This document shows positions 8,625 through 17,567 of a stretch of 57,370 nucleotides of DNA, piece after piece. This DNA comes from an uncultured Corynebacterium sp. (GTDB lineage Bacteria; Actinomycetota; Actinomycetes; Mycobacteriales; Mycobacteriaceae): NCBI RefSeq assembly GCF_946221935.1, contig NZ_CAMIGN010000016.1, positions 1 to 57,370 on the forward strand, given 5' to 3'. Both the position numbers and the translations under genes were made by a program. The first letter of the stretch is position 1, and the number at the start of each line of letters is the position of its first letter. The notes under the pieces were generated by a model, which saw only the letters and a list, made by a program, of their open reading frames with translations, made no database searches and was not told the DNA's origin.

Positions 8625-9021
8625 TTTCCATCTAGCAGTTGCTACTGAGGCCACCAGCACGCTCACCTAGCGCTCACACCAACAACAACAGCCCCAGTGT
8701 CCCCAATACTCACTTCCGCGCATTCGGCCCCGCCCCCACACGCGGCGCCTGGCACCATCCCCCCCGCGCCCAGCACCACACCCACACCCAGTGCCGAGCT
8801 TCCTGTACACCATCGGGGAGCTTCCCGCATCTCGAACTTTTGCGCTTGTGGATAAATCATTCGTCCGCAGAGAGTTATTCACAAGGCCAAGCCACCCATA
8901 TCCCGCCAAGCTCGTTCACTTGCGAGAATGGCCGCAAACCCGGATGCGTTGCCAAATCTCTCTATCTCCAACACATCTCTTAAAGGCCACGCAGACCAGG
9001 GGAAACAACAGGGGGGCGAAA

Positions 9022-10140
9022 GTGCAACAGTCCAAGGCAGGCAATGGAAAAGCAACCAACGGAAACGCAAGCAACGGAAAGGCAAAAACCAAATCTACGC
9101 AAACTCGGCGGGCACGTGCGGTCACATTTCCCCAGACGCCACCACGCAGGAAGGCCAAGCTGCTTCTTGACGTTCACACGATGAACCCCTCGGAGGCGCG
9201 AAGAATGCAGCGACTCGCGGCAAGGGGCGAGGCGGTCCGGCTTGCACCGGGAGTTTACATTCCCACAGGTCAGTGGCGTGAGTTCGAACAAGACCCCGAC
9301 GCAGAGGCCATCAAAGCCCGAGCCAGAATCGCCGCCGAATACATCCGCAGTGGTCCAGCCGTCGTGGCGGGCAAATCAGCGGCCTTCCTCCACGGCCTGC
9401 CCCTAGAAAGGTTCGGACCGCCGGAAACGGTGGAACTGGCGTCACCAAAAAGGGCAATGATGGGAAGAAATGGTAGGTCAGAACGTTACCTCGCGGCACC
9501 GGGACAAGGCCGGCGTGCCGTACCGATCGCGACCGAGTTCGGCGAGATCTGGACCAGCGGGCTGCTGGATACATGTCATGAGCTGGGGCTACGGCATTCG
9601 CTGGACGATGCCGTCATCGCCACGGAGGCCGCGTTGCACACAAAGAAGATCACGTGGCATGAGTGGTGCAAGTGGCTTGACTGGCAGAGTGGACAGCCAA
9701 TCCGCCACGGCGCCCAGCGGGCCCGCACGGCCGCGCGCCTCATCACCCGCTACTCCGAAAGCCCGCGCGAATCGCAGCTGAAGATCCGCTTCTGGGAACA
9801 CGGCCTGCCCGCACCGTTTCAGCAGGTCAACATACTCAACGAGGACGGCTGGACCATCGGGCGCGTCGACATGTTTTTCGACGTCGGCCTCGCCGTCGAA
9901 TACGACGGCCGCGAGAAGTACGGCGCCACCACCGACGCCACGAAGCGCGCCCTCCTGCAGGAACGCCAGCGCGAAAACGACATCCAAGCCCGCGGCATAA
10001 CGCTGCTGCGAGTCACGGCGGAAACGTACCTATCCGGCCGCGCAATCGAGCAGGTCAGCGAGCATTTCCGCGTCCTTGCTGCACGCCCGACCCGCCCGCC
10101 GTGCGCCCTCTGGAGCGGCGGCGCGCTCGCCTGGTCATAG
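9022..10140 (+). CDS. AbiEi-like N-terminus fused to DUF559/Vsr-type nuclease-like domain
   Basis: About 372 residues from the GTG at 9022, which follows a strong GGGGGG site by 5 nt; the ATG at 9181 is an alternative start after the low-complexity basic leader (KAGNGKATNGNASNGKAK). Residues 60-200 resemble the winged-helix region of AbiEi-type antitoxins (RRMQRLAARGEAVRLAPGVYIP, then a sensor-like SAAFLHGLPL). The C-terminal part has the PD-(D/E)XK-like pattern of DUF559/Vsr proteins: ESPRESQLKIRF, GRVDMFF, AVEYDGREKYG, ERQRENDIQARGITLLRV. The Asp of RVD and Glu of VEYD are the likely metal ligands. Solo genes of this type are common in actinobacteria and lack an assigned role. It interrupts the wzm-wzt/glfT1 neighbourhood, which suggests insertion. 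No partner toxin is adjacent. Confidence 0.75.
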   Translation: MQQSKAGNGKATNGNASNGKAKTKSTQTRRARAVTFPQTPPRRKAKLLLDVHTMNPSEARRMQRLAARGEAVRLAPGVYIPTGQWREFEQDPDAEAIKARARIAAEYIRSGPAVVAGKSAAFLHGLPLERFGPPETVELASPKRAMMGRNGRSERYLAAPGQGRRAVPIATEFGEIWTSGLLDTCHELGLRHSLDDAVIATEAALHTKKITWHEWCKWLDWQSGQPIRHGAQRARTAARLITRYSESPRESQLKIRFWEHGLPAPFQQVNILNEDGWTIGRVDMFFDVGLAVEYDGREKYGATTDATKRALLQERQRENDIQARGITLLRVTAETYLSGRAIEQVSEHFRVLAARPTRPPCALWSGGALAWS

Positions 10141-10406
10141 CCATTTTTATCCTTTCTTATTGACGCCCCTCGTTCCCGCCACCTTCACCTCCAGCCTCCC
10201 GAACCGTCCTCCCCGCCCCGGCACAAACTAGAGATAAAAAGAGAATTAATAAACCCGGCCAGAGGAGGCAGCCAAACAGTTAGACTCGGTCAGTGTTGCG
10301 GCACATATCGCAGCCCTCCCGAGCCCCCTCCTGGGCTGACGTGCAAACCAAACACAAACAACCAGTCATAAACCATCCCGAACAACCACTAAAAACGTAG
10401 AACCAG

Positions 10407-12203
10407 GTGAAACAGTTGACCAACCCAGCAGCCGACAACGGTGCAGGTGCCGCAGGCGCAACCGCCTCCGAGGCTTTCAACTCGAAGGCATGGCTGCAGC
10501 ATTACACGCCGTGGACGCAGCACACCATTGACCTCGACGACCCCGCGGAGAACCCCTCCGGCTTCACCATCCCGCAGGTTTTTTGGCATGCGGTGGAGAC
10601 CATCGGCGAGCGCAACGCATACTCCTTCTTCGGGAAAGTCACCACCTACGAGGAGTACGGCCACCAGGTTGCCATCGCCTCCCAGGGGCTCAAGAAACTG
10701 GGCGTGCAACGTGGCGATCACGTCGCCATCGTGCTGCCGAACTGCCCGCAGGCTCTCATCGCGTTCTACGCCGTTCTGAATGTCGGCGCGGTGCCCATCC
10801 TGCACAATCCGCTATACACTGCCGCCGAGCTCAACCATCCATTTAACGACCACGCAGCGAAGGTCGGCTTCTTCTGGGACAAGGTCAGCGACGTCGCTGA
10901 GCACCTGCGGCTGGATAGCCCTCTGGATACCGTCATCGCCGTCACACTCCCCGACGAAATGCCAGCTCCGCTGCGCTACGCCTTGAAGCTGCCGATCCCG
11001 AAGATCAAGGCCATGAAGGATAAGCTCACCGGCCCGGCACCTGCCGCACTCTCCTGGAAGCGCTTCATGAACTCCGGCGGGAATGGCAAGCAGTCGTGGC
11101 GTGAGGGCGTCATTAACAAGAAGATCGAACCAAGCGACCCGGCGCTGATCCTGTACACCTCCGGCACCACCGGCAAGCCGAAGGGCGCCGTGCTGACGCA
11201 CCGCAACCTCATCGCGAACCTCCGACAGGGCCAGACCTGGGTGAAGGGCCTGGGTAAGGGTCCAAAGCAGGAGGTCATGCTGGCCGCGCTGCCGATTTTC
11301 CATGCATACGGCCTGACCATGAACATCACGCTCGCCCCGATGATCGGCGGCGAGATTCAGCTGCTACCCGCACCCGAAATGCCGCTGGTCATGCGGGTGA
11401 TGAAGAAGAACATGCCCTCCTGGATGCCGGGCGTGCCTGCGCTGTACCAGAACATTATGAAGGAGGCCGAGAAGCGCGGAATGTCGATCTCCGGCATCCG
11501 CAACTCTTTCAGCGGCGCCAGCGCCCTGCCCGCAGAGACCGTCCGCGAGTGGGAAAGCTCCACCGGCGGCAACATCGTCGAAGGCTACGGCCTGACCGAA
11601 ACCTCGCCCATTATCGCAGGTAACCCCATGGGCAAGGGGCGCGAAGGCTACATCGGCGTGCCCTTCCCGTCCACCGAAATCCGCGTGGCCAACCCGGATA
11701 ACCCCGCCGAAACGATGCCCGATGGCGAGGCCGGCGAGCTGGTCGTCCGCGGCCCGCAGGTGTTCAAGGGCTACCTCAACCGCCCGGACGCAACCGCCAA
11801 GGCCTTCTACGAGGACTGGTTCCGCACCGGCGACATGGCCGTCATGGAATCCGACGGCTACCTGAAGATCGTCTCCCGCATCAAGGAAATGATCATCACT
11901 GGCGGCTTTAACGTCTACCCCGCCGAGGTCGAGGAAGTGCTGTGCGAGCACCCCTCCATCGAGCAGGCCTCCGTCGTCGGTGTGGAGCGCAAGGACGGCT
12001 CCGAAACCGTCGCTGCGGCTGTGGTTTTGGCCAATGGCGCTGTTATTGACGCCGACGACTTCCGCGCCTTCGCCAAAGAACGACTTACTGCGTATAAGGT
12101 GCCTAAGGTATTCCATGCCTTCCAGGAACTGCCCGCCGACCAATTGGGCAAGGTGCGCCGACGCGAGGTGCAAGAACTGGTGGCGGAGAAGGAGAACGCC
12201 TAG
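10407..12203 (+). CDS. Long-chain fatty acyl-CoA synthetase (FadD-type)
   Basis: 598-residue ANL-superfamily adenylating enzyme that activates a fatty acid to acyl-AMP and then acyl-CoA. Clear motifs: P-loop-like YTSGTTGKPKG near residue 250, GYGLTETSP near 394, the hinge region FRTGDMAVMESDGYLKIVSRIKEMI near 473 and the C-terminal lysine context TAYKVPKVF near 568. The N-terminus is low in complexity. The start may be the GTG at 10407 or a TTG at 10416 preceded by AGGTGA. Four bases separate its stop from glfT1, so they form one unit. The 266-bp gap upstream contains a TGACGCC heptamer (10161) and probably the promoter. A role in supplying acyl chains to the envelope is inference from context. 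Confidence 0.9.
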   Translation: MKQLTNPAADNGAGAAGATASEAFNSKAWLQHYTPWTQHTIDLDDPAENPSGFTIPQVFWHAVETIGERNAYSFFGKVTTYEEYGHQVAIASQGLKKLGVQRGDHVAIVLPNCPQALIAFYAVLNVGAVPILHNPLYTAAELNHPFNDHAAKVGFFWDKVSDVAEHLRLDSPLDTVIAVTLPDEMPAPLRYALKLPIPKIKAMKDKLTGPAPAALSWKRFMNSGGNGKQSWREGVINKKIEPSDPALILYTSGTTGKPKGAVLTHRNLIANLRQGQTWVKGLGKGPKQEVMLAALPIFHAYGLTMNITLAPMIGGEIQLLPAPEMPLVMRVMKKNMPSWMPGVPALYQNIMKEAEKRGMSISGIRNSFSGASALPAETVREWESSTGGNIVEGYGLTETSPIIAGNPMGKGREGYIGVPFPSTEIRVANPDNPAETMPDGEAGELVVRGPQVFKGYLNRPDATAKAFYEDWFRTGDMAVMESDGYLKIVSRIKEMIITGGFNVYPAEVEEVLCEHPSIEQASVVGVERKDGSETVAAAVVLANGAVIDADDFRAFAKERLTAYKVPKVFHAFQELPADQLGKVRRREVQELVAEKENA

Positions 12204-12206
12204 AAC

Positions 12207-13115
12207 ATGCCCCTGAGCAGGAACGATACCGTCGCAGCAGTGATCGTCACGCACAATCGCGTGGAGCTGCTGGAGGCCTCGCTGCGCCAAGTCGCAGGCC
12301 AGGAAGGCGCGGAAGTCGCGCACGTAGTGGTTGTGGATAACGGCAACGACCCGGCGGTGCGGGAGCTGGTGGAAGACGTGTGTGGCTCGCGGGCGCACTA
12401 CGTGGGCTCCGAGACGAACCTGGGCGGCGCTGGCGGATTCGCGCTGGGATTCCTCACCGCGCTTTCTTTGGGCGCCGATGCGATTTGGTGTGCCGACGAC
12501 GACGGCAGGCCGGCGGATGCACATGTGCTGGCCACCTTGCAGGAGGTTGCGGAGCGCGAGGGGCTGGAAGAGATCAGCCCGGTGGTGTGCAATATCGATG
12601 CCCCGGAGCGGTTGGCTTTCCCGCTGCGCCAGGGGCTGGTGTGGCGGCGAACTTTATCTGAGCTGGAGGGGTCTTTCCTGCCTGGGATTGCCAGCCTCTT
12701 CAACGGCGCTTTGATCAGTGCCCGCGCAATGGAGATTATTGGTGTTCCCGACTATCGGCTGTTCATCCGCGGCGACGAAGTGGAGTACCACCGCCGCCTG
12801 GTCCGCAGCGGCCTACCCTTTGGGACGTGTCTGACCTGCGCTTACCTACACCCCGACGGGTCGGATGAGTTTAAGCCGATCCTCGGCGGGAAGATGCATA
12901 CGCAGTACCCGGACAACGAGTTCAAGCGCTACTTCACTTACCGCAACCGCGGGTACATTATGAACCAGCCGGGCATGCGCAAGCTGCTGCCGCAGGAATA
13001 CGCCCGCTTCGGTTGGTTCTTTCTCGTGCAGAAGAAGGACCCGAAGGGGTTCGCGGAGTGGCTGCGGCTACATGCGCTCGGTCGGCGCGAGCAGTTCCGC
13101 CGGCCAGGTCGGTAG
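12207..13115 (+). CDS. glfT1: Galactofuranosyltransferase GlfT1
   Basis: 302-residue GT2-family glycosyltransferase (GT-A fold). The N-terminal strand AAVIVTHNRVELLEASL, the NLGGAGGFALG motif and the DxD-type WCADDDGRP near residues 92-100 define the family. FIRGDEVEYHRRL near 188 supplies the catalytic-base region. GlfT1 adds the first galactofuranose residues to decaprenyl-PP-GlcNAc-rhamnose, starting arabinogalactan galactan; Rv3782 is the counterpart. Purine-rich sequence at the end of fadD (AAGGAGAACG) is the likely ribosome site, so translation is probably coupled. Confidence 0.9.
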   Translation: MPLSRNDTVAAVIVTHNRVELLEASLRQVAGQEGAEVAHVVVVDNGNDPAVRELVEDVCGSRAHYVGSETNLGGAGGFALGFLTALSLGADAIWCADDDGRPADAHVLATLQEVAEREGLEEISPVVCNIDAPERLAFPLRQGLVWRRTLSELEGSFLPGIASLFNGALISARAMEIIGVPDYRLFIRGDEVEYHRRLVRSGLPFGTCLTCAYLHPDGSDEFKPILGGKMHTQYPDNEFKRYFTYRNRGYIMNQPGMRKLLPQEYARFGWFFLVQKKDPKGFAEWLRLHALGRREQFRRPGR

Positions 13116-13258
13116 CACGGGCACGGCTCGGCGCTGGAGCAGGGCCACTCGGTCGGCGCACGCAGTTCTAAGAAACTTTTTAAGCACACACACCGGGAAG
13201 AATTTTCCTTTTCACCCGGTCGCGGGCGTAGTCTTAAGTGACTATCGCGGTGATCCTG

Positions 13259-13282
13259 CAAACGCTAGACCAAACGCTAGAC
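13259..13282. repeat. 12-bp tandem repeat x2 upstream of gtrA
   Basis: CAAACGCTAGAC is repeated exactly, 41 bp upstream of the gtrA start, in the 207-bp gap after glfT1. It may be an activator or repressor site or a simple duplication. Confidence 0.55.
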
Positions 13283-13322
13283 ACCGCCGAGCACTACTTA
13301 ACCGAGGATCAAGTTAGCCGAA

Positions 13323-14033
13323 GTGACCGTGTCCGATACCCAGCCTTCCACCATCGCTGAGCCCGCCAAGGCCGCTGACGACGCAGGCGTCAATAAGAAA
13401 AACGTCAACGACGCAGCTACCGCATCTGCGCGTCCGCTTTCGCGCGGCCGCACCGTCGCACGGCAGTTCATCCAGTTTGGAATTGTTGGCGCGTCCGGGT
13501 TCATCGTCAACCAGGCGATTTTCGTGCTGGCGAAGAAGATCAGCGAGGCCGGATGGGGTATCGACGTGCAGGATGCGTTCCTGAACCTCCTCGGCAGCCA
13601 ATACCATTTCCGCTGGTACCACGTGTTTTCCGTGATCGCTTTTGTGCTGGCGAATATTTGGAATTTCTGCCTGAACCGCTATTGGACGTTCCGCCACGAG
13701 CGCAAACGTGCGTGGTGGAAGCAGCTCCCACAGTTCATGGCTGTGGGCGTGTTCGGGCTGATTATCACGCTGTTGGTCTCAACGGCGCTGGTGAATCCGG
13801 AGTCGCCGATCGCGCTGCCGCACGACTTTTTCGATAACTCCACTGGGCTGCGCACGCGCGCGTACTGGGGCAACTTCATTGGTGTGATTGTGGCCGTGCC
13901 GGCGAACTTCCTGTTCAACAAGCTGTGGACGTTCCGCTCGGCGCCGCGCGACCACAAGCGGGTGGTGCGCACGGTCGAGCCGCGGACAGGCGCGGGCAAT
14001 GCAGCAGGTGCTGACGGTGATGCGGATGACTAA
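13323..14033 (+). CDS. GtrA-family membrane protein (Rv3789-like)
   Basis: 236-residue small polytopic protein with four hydrophobic segments (QFIQFGIVGASGFIVNQAIF near residue 49, VFSVIAFVLANIWNFCLNRYWTF near 101, FMAVGVFGLIITLLVSTAL near 139, NFIGVIVAVPANFLFNKLWTF near 182). The two N-RYWTF/NKLWTF motifs are typical of GtrA. In mycobacteria the relative Rv3789 sits beside dprE1 and has been linked to decaprenyl-phosphoarabinose handling and arabinan synthesis. The start is GTG (13323 or 13329). The C-terminus is hydrophilic and Gly/Asp-rich. It overlaps the next gtrA-type gene by 14 bp. Confidence 0.85.
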   Translation: MTVSDTQPSTIAEPAKAADDAGVNKKNVNDAATASARPLSRGRTVARQFIQFGIVGASGFIVNQAIFVLAKKISEAGWGIDVQDAFLNLLGSQYHFRWYHVFSVIAFVLANIWNFCLNRYWTFRHERKRAWWKQLPQFMAVGVFGLIITLLVSTALVNPESPIALPHDFFDNSTGLRTRAYWGNFIGVIVAVPANFLFNKLWTFRSAPRDHKRVVRTVEPRTGAGNAAGADGDADD

Positions 14034-14487
14034 CTCTTCTTTTGATGACGCCCCCTCGTCGTCCCAGGGGGGTGGCCTTAGTCGGACGCAACGTATGATC
14101 CGTTCGCAGCTGGTGAAGTTTGTGCTGGTCGGAGGGTTCAGTGCCATCGTCGACTTTGGTTCGACGGCGCTTTTCACTTTTGCTTTTGGCTTGAGCGATG
14201 GCGTGGCGAAGGCGCTGGGATTCGTGCTGGGAACCCTGACGGCATACTTCATCAACCGTCGGTGGACTTTCCAGGCGGAGCCGAGCGGGCGTCGGTTTGC
14301 CATAACCATGGCGACCTACGGCCTGACCTTTGCGGTGCAGTGGGGGCTGTACAAGGTGTCCATTCCGTGGCTGGAGGGTTTCGACCTGAATGCGTTCTGG
14401 GTGCGTGCGATTAGTTTTGTGATTGCCCAGGGTACGGCGACGGTGCTGAACTTCCTGATCCAGAAGTTCTTTATTTTCAAGCGCTAG
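14020..14487 (+). CDS. Second GtrA-family membrane protein
   Basis: About 155 residues from the ATG at 14020; the in-frame ATG at 14026 is an alternative. Four hydrophobic helices and the motifs GGFSAIVDFGSTALF, FINRRWTFQ and LNFLIQKFFIFKR identify GtrA. The GtrA domain alone covers the whole protein, unlike the extended upstream paralogue. The 14-bp overlap with that gene suggests translational coupling and perhaps a hetero-complex. Its position next to the DPA genes suggests polyprenyl-phosphate sugar translocation; this is inference. Confidence 0.85.
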   Translation: MRMTNSSFDDAPSSSQGGGLSRTQRMIRSQLVKFVLVGGFSAIVDFGSTALFTFAFGLSDGVAKALGFVLGTLTAYFINRRWTFQAEPSGRRFAITMATYGLTFAVQWGLYKVSIPWLEGFDLNAFWVRAISFVIAQGTATVLNFLIQKFFIFKR

Positions 14488-14575
14488 CTGGTGGGCCGGG
14501 CTGGGTCTGGGTCGGGCTGGGCTGGCTGGTGGGCAGGTGGTCCGGGCGGACTGGTGAGCCGGTGGGCTCGCGGGA
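14488..14575. repeat. Degenerate G-rich repeats after the gtrA stop
   Basis: Short imperfect repeats built on GGGCTGG and CTGGTGGGC begin at the stop codon (GCTAGCTGGTGGGCC) and run for about 90 bp. They lead into element B. Same style as the repeats after wzt. Confidence 0.7.
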
Positions 14576-14614
14576 GGCTAATTTGGGGGTCTCCGGAGGC
14601 TCCGGCAGGGTGCA

Positions 14615-14802
14615 GATGTCGCTAAAACGGGAATCTGTTAACGAAACCAGTTTGCAATTATCTAAACCCGCAGGTCAGAGCGTTTCCATTTTTCGGAATC
14701 CACCGCAAGCCGCCGCAGATTCCCGATTCAACGACATTCGGGGCCCGCAGAAAGCTGACTTGTGCCCCAGGCCACCACGGAATCCCGATTCAACGACATT
14801 CC
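14615..14802 (+). repeat. Phased dyad element B
   Basis: Outer arm GATGTCGCTAAAACGGGAAT at 14615, core AAACCCGCAGGTCAGAGCG with GCAGGTC at 14670, then two inverted arms containing ATTCCCGATTCAACGACATT (first CGACATT at 14732, second at 14794). Distances: arm to core 54, core to first inverted arm 62, on to the second 62. It lies between convergent genes (gtrA and the pRiA4b-like gene). It matches element C in sequence at both ends and the core, with every spacing the same. Confidence 0.85.
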
Positions 14803-14830
14803 GGGCACACAACAACACCCCGGCCCCCGC

Positions 14831-16270
14831 CTAGTGCTGCAATATGAAGCGGTACATCTCCAGGCGTTCCAGCATCGAACACTGTGGAACCAATGGAACT
14901 GCCTGGTCATCGGGCTGAGGTTCCCACTTGCAGGCTCCAACCTGCGCCAAGATGCGCCCAGTTCGCCGCGACAACCATTTGATCTCGCTGGCACTGAGGG
15001 CGTCGGCACCAAGAGCAGTATCCGTCGGCGGCAGCTTCGCATCCGCGCGCGTGTAACCAAGCGCCGACATGAAGGCCTCGCTGACCTCCCCAGCTTCCGA
15101 CTCCACCAGCGTGGACAGTGCAATGATCCGCGCCCACGCGGCGGCGCGCCCGATCTTGCTCTTCTCAATCGGCACATCGGCCAACAACTCGGCGGCGTGC
15201 TCGGTGACGTTCGCGGGCCGCTCCAAATCCAAAGCCTGCAGCAGCGGAATGAACTCGTACAACGCACCGTCGCGCAGCAGCTCTCGCAGCTCAGGGGTAA
15301 TTTCCGCGAGGATATTCTCAACGGTGTCCTCACCGGCCAGCGCCACATTCACTTCCGAGATGTCGACCATCGCCGGAATGCCCGCAGGGTGCAGGTGCGC
15401 GACGAACTCGTCATCCTGATTCTTTTTGACGCCATCCGTCTCCGCGGCCTCATCGTCGGAATCCGCAAGGAAGTCAGCAGCCAGGAGGACTGCTTCGTCA
15501 TTTGCTTCGCCCGGCGCGCCGAACAAGTCCTGGGATGAGGCAAGGAAAGGATCGAAGTGCGGGTCCCGGGAGGGGTCGACGAACTCAATTTCGTCGTGGC
15601 GGGTGGTGGTATCCGTGACGGTGACGCTGAAGTCGTATCCGTCGACCTTCAGCACACCGATGGTGCCACGGCGGAAAATATCGCCTAGAGCAGTGCCAAT
15701 GGAATTCGCTCCTTTGGCATAGACGCGCACGTGCCCGGCGGTGCGGGCGCGGAAGCTCCAGGCAGGACCGGTGTCACTACCGGCCTCGGCTTCTCCTGCA
15801 GCGTGATCTTCCTTTGTGCCGTAGCAGGTTGGGTGGGCTTCAGGTACTCGGTTCACCCGCTCCGGCCAGAGGAAGCTGGCGAGGATGACGTCTGCGAAGT
15901 CAGCCACGCTCATTGCGCTGGAGACGCTGAGGAGCCGCGAGTATCTTCCTACGCCCGGAAAGTGGTGCTCCACGGCTACAGTGAAGACCTTTGCGTGAGC
16001 CCCTGATTCCCTTCTTATCCCCATCCCCGGTGTGGACATTACCCCCAGGCTTTCCTGCATTTCCGCCCCCTCGGATCTGCTGTCTGCTGCGCTGTCAGCG
16101 TCAGCATCGCGGGCACCGTCACGCCGAGCAGTGCGGATTTCTGAAAGGGAAACCACGCTCCCGCCCGGTGCCACTGCCTCTGTGCTGTTCTCCCCCATTG
16201 CTCGCGCAGCACTAGAGCCACCGGCGGATTCATAGCCACCGGCGGCTCCAAAATGTGATGAGCGATTCAT
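14831..16270 (-). CDS. Divergent pRiA4b ORF-3-like protein
   Basis: 479 residues from the ATG at 16270 (an upstream in-frame start at 16348 would overlap the preceding gene). The first 70 residues are disordered and acidic. Residues about 90-260 show the pattern of plasmid pRiA4b ORF-3/MM3350-like domains: GRYSRLLSVSSAMSVADFADVILASFLW, later LGDIFRRGTIGVLKVDGYDFSVTVTDT. The C-terminal half (LLRDGALYEFIPLLQALD and onward) is helical and unassigned. That domain family is often near mobile elements but has no established activity. It follows the gene at 16296 with a 25-bp gap, so they form a pair. No catalytic residues recognised. Confidence 0.6.
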   Translation of the reverse strand: MNRSSHFGAAGGYESAGGSSAARAMGENSTEAVAPGGSVVSLSEIRTARRDGARDADADSAADSRSEGAEMQESLGVMSTPGMGIRRESGAHAKVFTVAVEHHFPGVGRYSRLLSVSSAMSVADFADVILASFLWPERVNRVPEAHPTCYGTKEDHAAGEAEAGSDTGPAWSFRARTAGHVRVYAKGANSIGTALGDIFRRGTIGVLKVDGYDFSVTVTDTTTRHDEIEFVDPSRDPHFDPFLASSQDLFGAPGEANDEAVLLAADFLADSDDEAAETDGVKKNQDDEFVAHLHPAGIPAMVDISEVNVALAGEDTVENILAEITPELRELLRDGALYEFIPLLQALDLERPANVTEHAAELLADVPIEKSKIGRAAAWARIIALSTLVESEAGEVSEAFMSALGYTRADAKLPPTDTALGADALSASEIKWLSRRTGRILAQVGACKWEPQPDDQAVPLVPQCSMLERLEMYRFILQH

Positions 16271-16295
16271 GGTTCTCAAGCGTAATCGCGCCTGG

Positions 16296-17018
16296 CTAAC
16301 CTCGCTGGGCGAAAACCACCGGGATTGGCTGAGCTTGCGCAAAATCACTGCTCACAGCACCGATGCGCCGGACGCGTAGTTTGTCGAACGCATTGTATTG
16401 CGCGATCCACCCGCGCATCGCCGCTGCCTCCTGCAGTGCGGCAGCAACTGCCACGCGCTCCGCCTCACCAGCGCCATCAGCACCGTCCCCGCCAGCTCCA
16501 CTAGCACCATCTCCGCCAGAGCCACCAGCCTCAGCCCCTCGGAATTCCTCCAGCGGGCCCAAACTTCCCCACGCCGGCTGCTTCTTCCCCGGAAACTCGT
16601 CGCTGAAGTGCTGCTTTGCGGAGGCGAGGGCGTCATTAAGCGCAGCCTCCGTAGCCTCCACATCAACCAGCGCAACCTCCTGTGGTAGCACCTTCGCCGC
16701 CGCCTCCGGCCCCACGAACAACACGGGGTAACGCAGCAGTGCGGAGAGCATAGCCCCGCGGTCATCAGTCCCCTCGATCCAATCCGCCTCGGCAGCGAAG
16801 CCGTGAATGCCTGCGCCGTCGATCAACCATGCGCCGGAAAAGTCGCCCAACTGCACGTCGGGGTCAGTTTCCACCTGCCAGATAGCGAAGGTTGGGTCGT
16901 CTGCCTCACCGGCAGCGGCCACGACCATGATCGGGTCGTAACGGACAGGCTGGGGTGCGGTGTCAGTTACAGTGTCAGTTGCGGTGTCAGCGGTGTTCTC
17001 TGGGGCGGTTGTGCTCAT
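16296..17018 (-). CDS. Hypothetical acidic protein
   Basis: 240 residues, no family recognised. The N-terminus is Thr/Asp-rich (ENTADTATDTVTDTAP), followed by a compact region (residues 25-135) with predicted strands such as YDPIMVVAAAG, FAIWQVETDPDVQLGDF and YPVLFVGPEAAAKV. A Gly/Ala/Asp-rich linker (GGSGGDGASGAGGDGADG) precedes a helical tail (RVAVAAALQEAAAMRGWIAQYNAFDKLRVRRIG). No signal peptide or membrane segment. It precedes the pRiA4b-like gene on the same strand and diverges from the small gene at 17091. Possibly a partner of the downstream protein. Confidence 0.55.
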   Translation of the reverse strand: MSTTAPENTADTATDTVTDTAPQPVRYDPIMVVAAAGEADDPTFAIWQVETDPDVQLGDFSGAWLIDGAGIHGFAAEADWIEGTDDRGAMLSALLRYPVLFVGPEAAAKVLPQEVALVDVEATEAALNDALASAKQHFSDEFPGKKQPAWGSLGPLEEFRGAEAGGSGGDGASGAGGDGADGAGEAERVAVAAALQEAAAMRGWIAQYNAFDKLRVRRIGAVSSDFAQAQPIPVVFAQRG

Positions 17019-17090
17019 CGTAATTGCAGGTTACCACCGTCACCGGACATGCCCCCTGCGCTCGCAGCCGCACCCGCTAAGATCATCCCC

Positions 17091-17426
17091 ATGGCTGATT
17101 CCGACTCGTCCTCCGTGCTCTCTTCCACGTTCTCCGCCGTCACCAAATTTTTCAAACGCTCCAAGCCCTCCCCCGCCGAGCAGGAGCACAGGAGTGCACC
17201 GGTGCGAATTGGGGGCGTCGGTAAGGAAAGCAGCTACGAGGCCTCGACCAGGACAAACCTGCCGCTCAACGAGTACATGACGCGCCTCATGGCCCAGGAG
17301 CTACCCATCCTCGACAGCACCAGCCGCCAGCGCGTGCGCGATATCCTGCGCGACTACGACGGCCCAACCATCACCGAGCCGGAGGAACTGCCGGAGGAAA
17401 TCCGTCAGATTATGGAACTGTACTAG
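17091..17426 (+). CDS. Small conserved-looking hypothetical protein
   Basis: 111 residues from the ATG at 17091. The N-terminal half is Ser/Lys-rich and probably flexible (SSVLSSTFSAVTKFFKRSKPSPAEQE). The C-terminal half is ordered and acidic (NEYMTRLMAQELPILDSTSRQRVRDILRDYDGP, ending EELPEEIRQIMELY). No domain recognised. An upstream in-frame ATG at 17049 gives an Ala/Pro-rich extension that looks untranslated. It stands alone between the divergent pair and dprE1. The 141-bp gap to dprE1 contains a TGACGCC heptamer at 17469. Confidence 0.6.
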   Translation: MADSDSSSVLSSTFSAVTKFFKRSKPSPAEQEHRSAPVRIGGVGKESSYEASTRTNLPLNEYMTRLMAQELPILDSTSRQRVRDILRDYDGPTITEPEELPEEIRQIMELY

Positions 17427-17567
17427 CACCGTTGTAGTCGCCTGTGCCTGCCACACTCCCTATTTTTGTGACGCCACCCACACCGCAACTGCGAAAACGC
17501 TGGCAACTTGTACTTCACGTAGCGCCGCGCCCCGGGGATGTCGTGCGCGGGCGCTAGGGTAGAGAAC

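Noticed and set aside
14615..14802. Phased dyad elements as ordinary terminators
   Set aside because: The arms are about 100 bp apart, no T-run follows, and A and D do not lie between convergent genes. Clear terminators exist separately near D.
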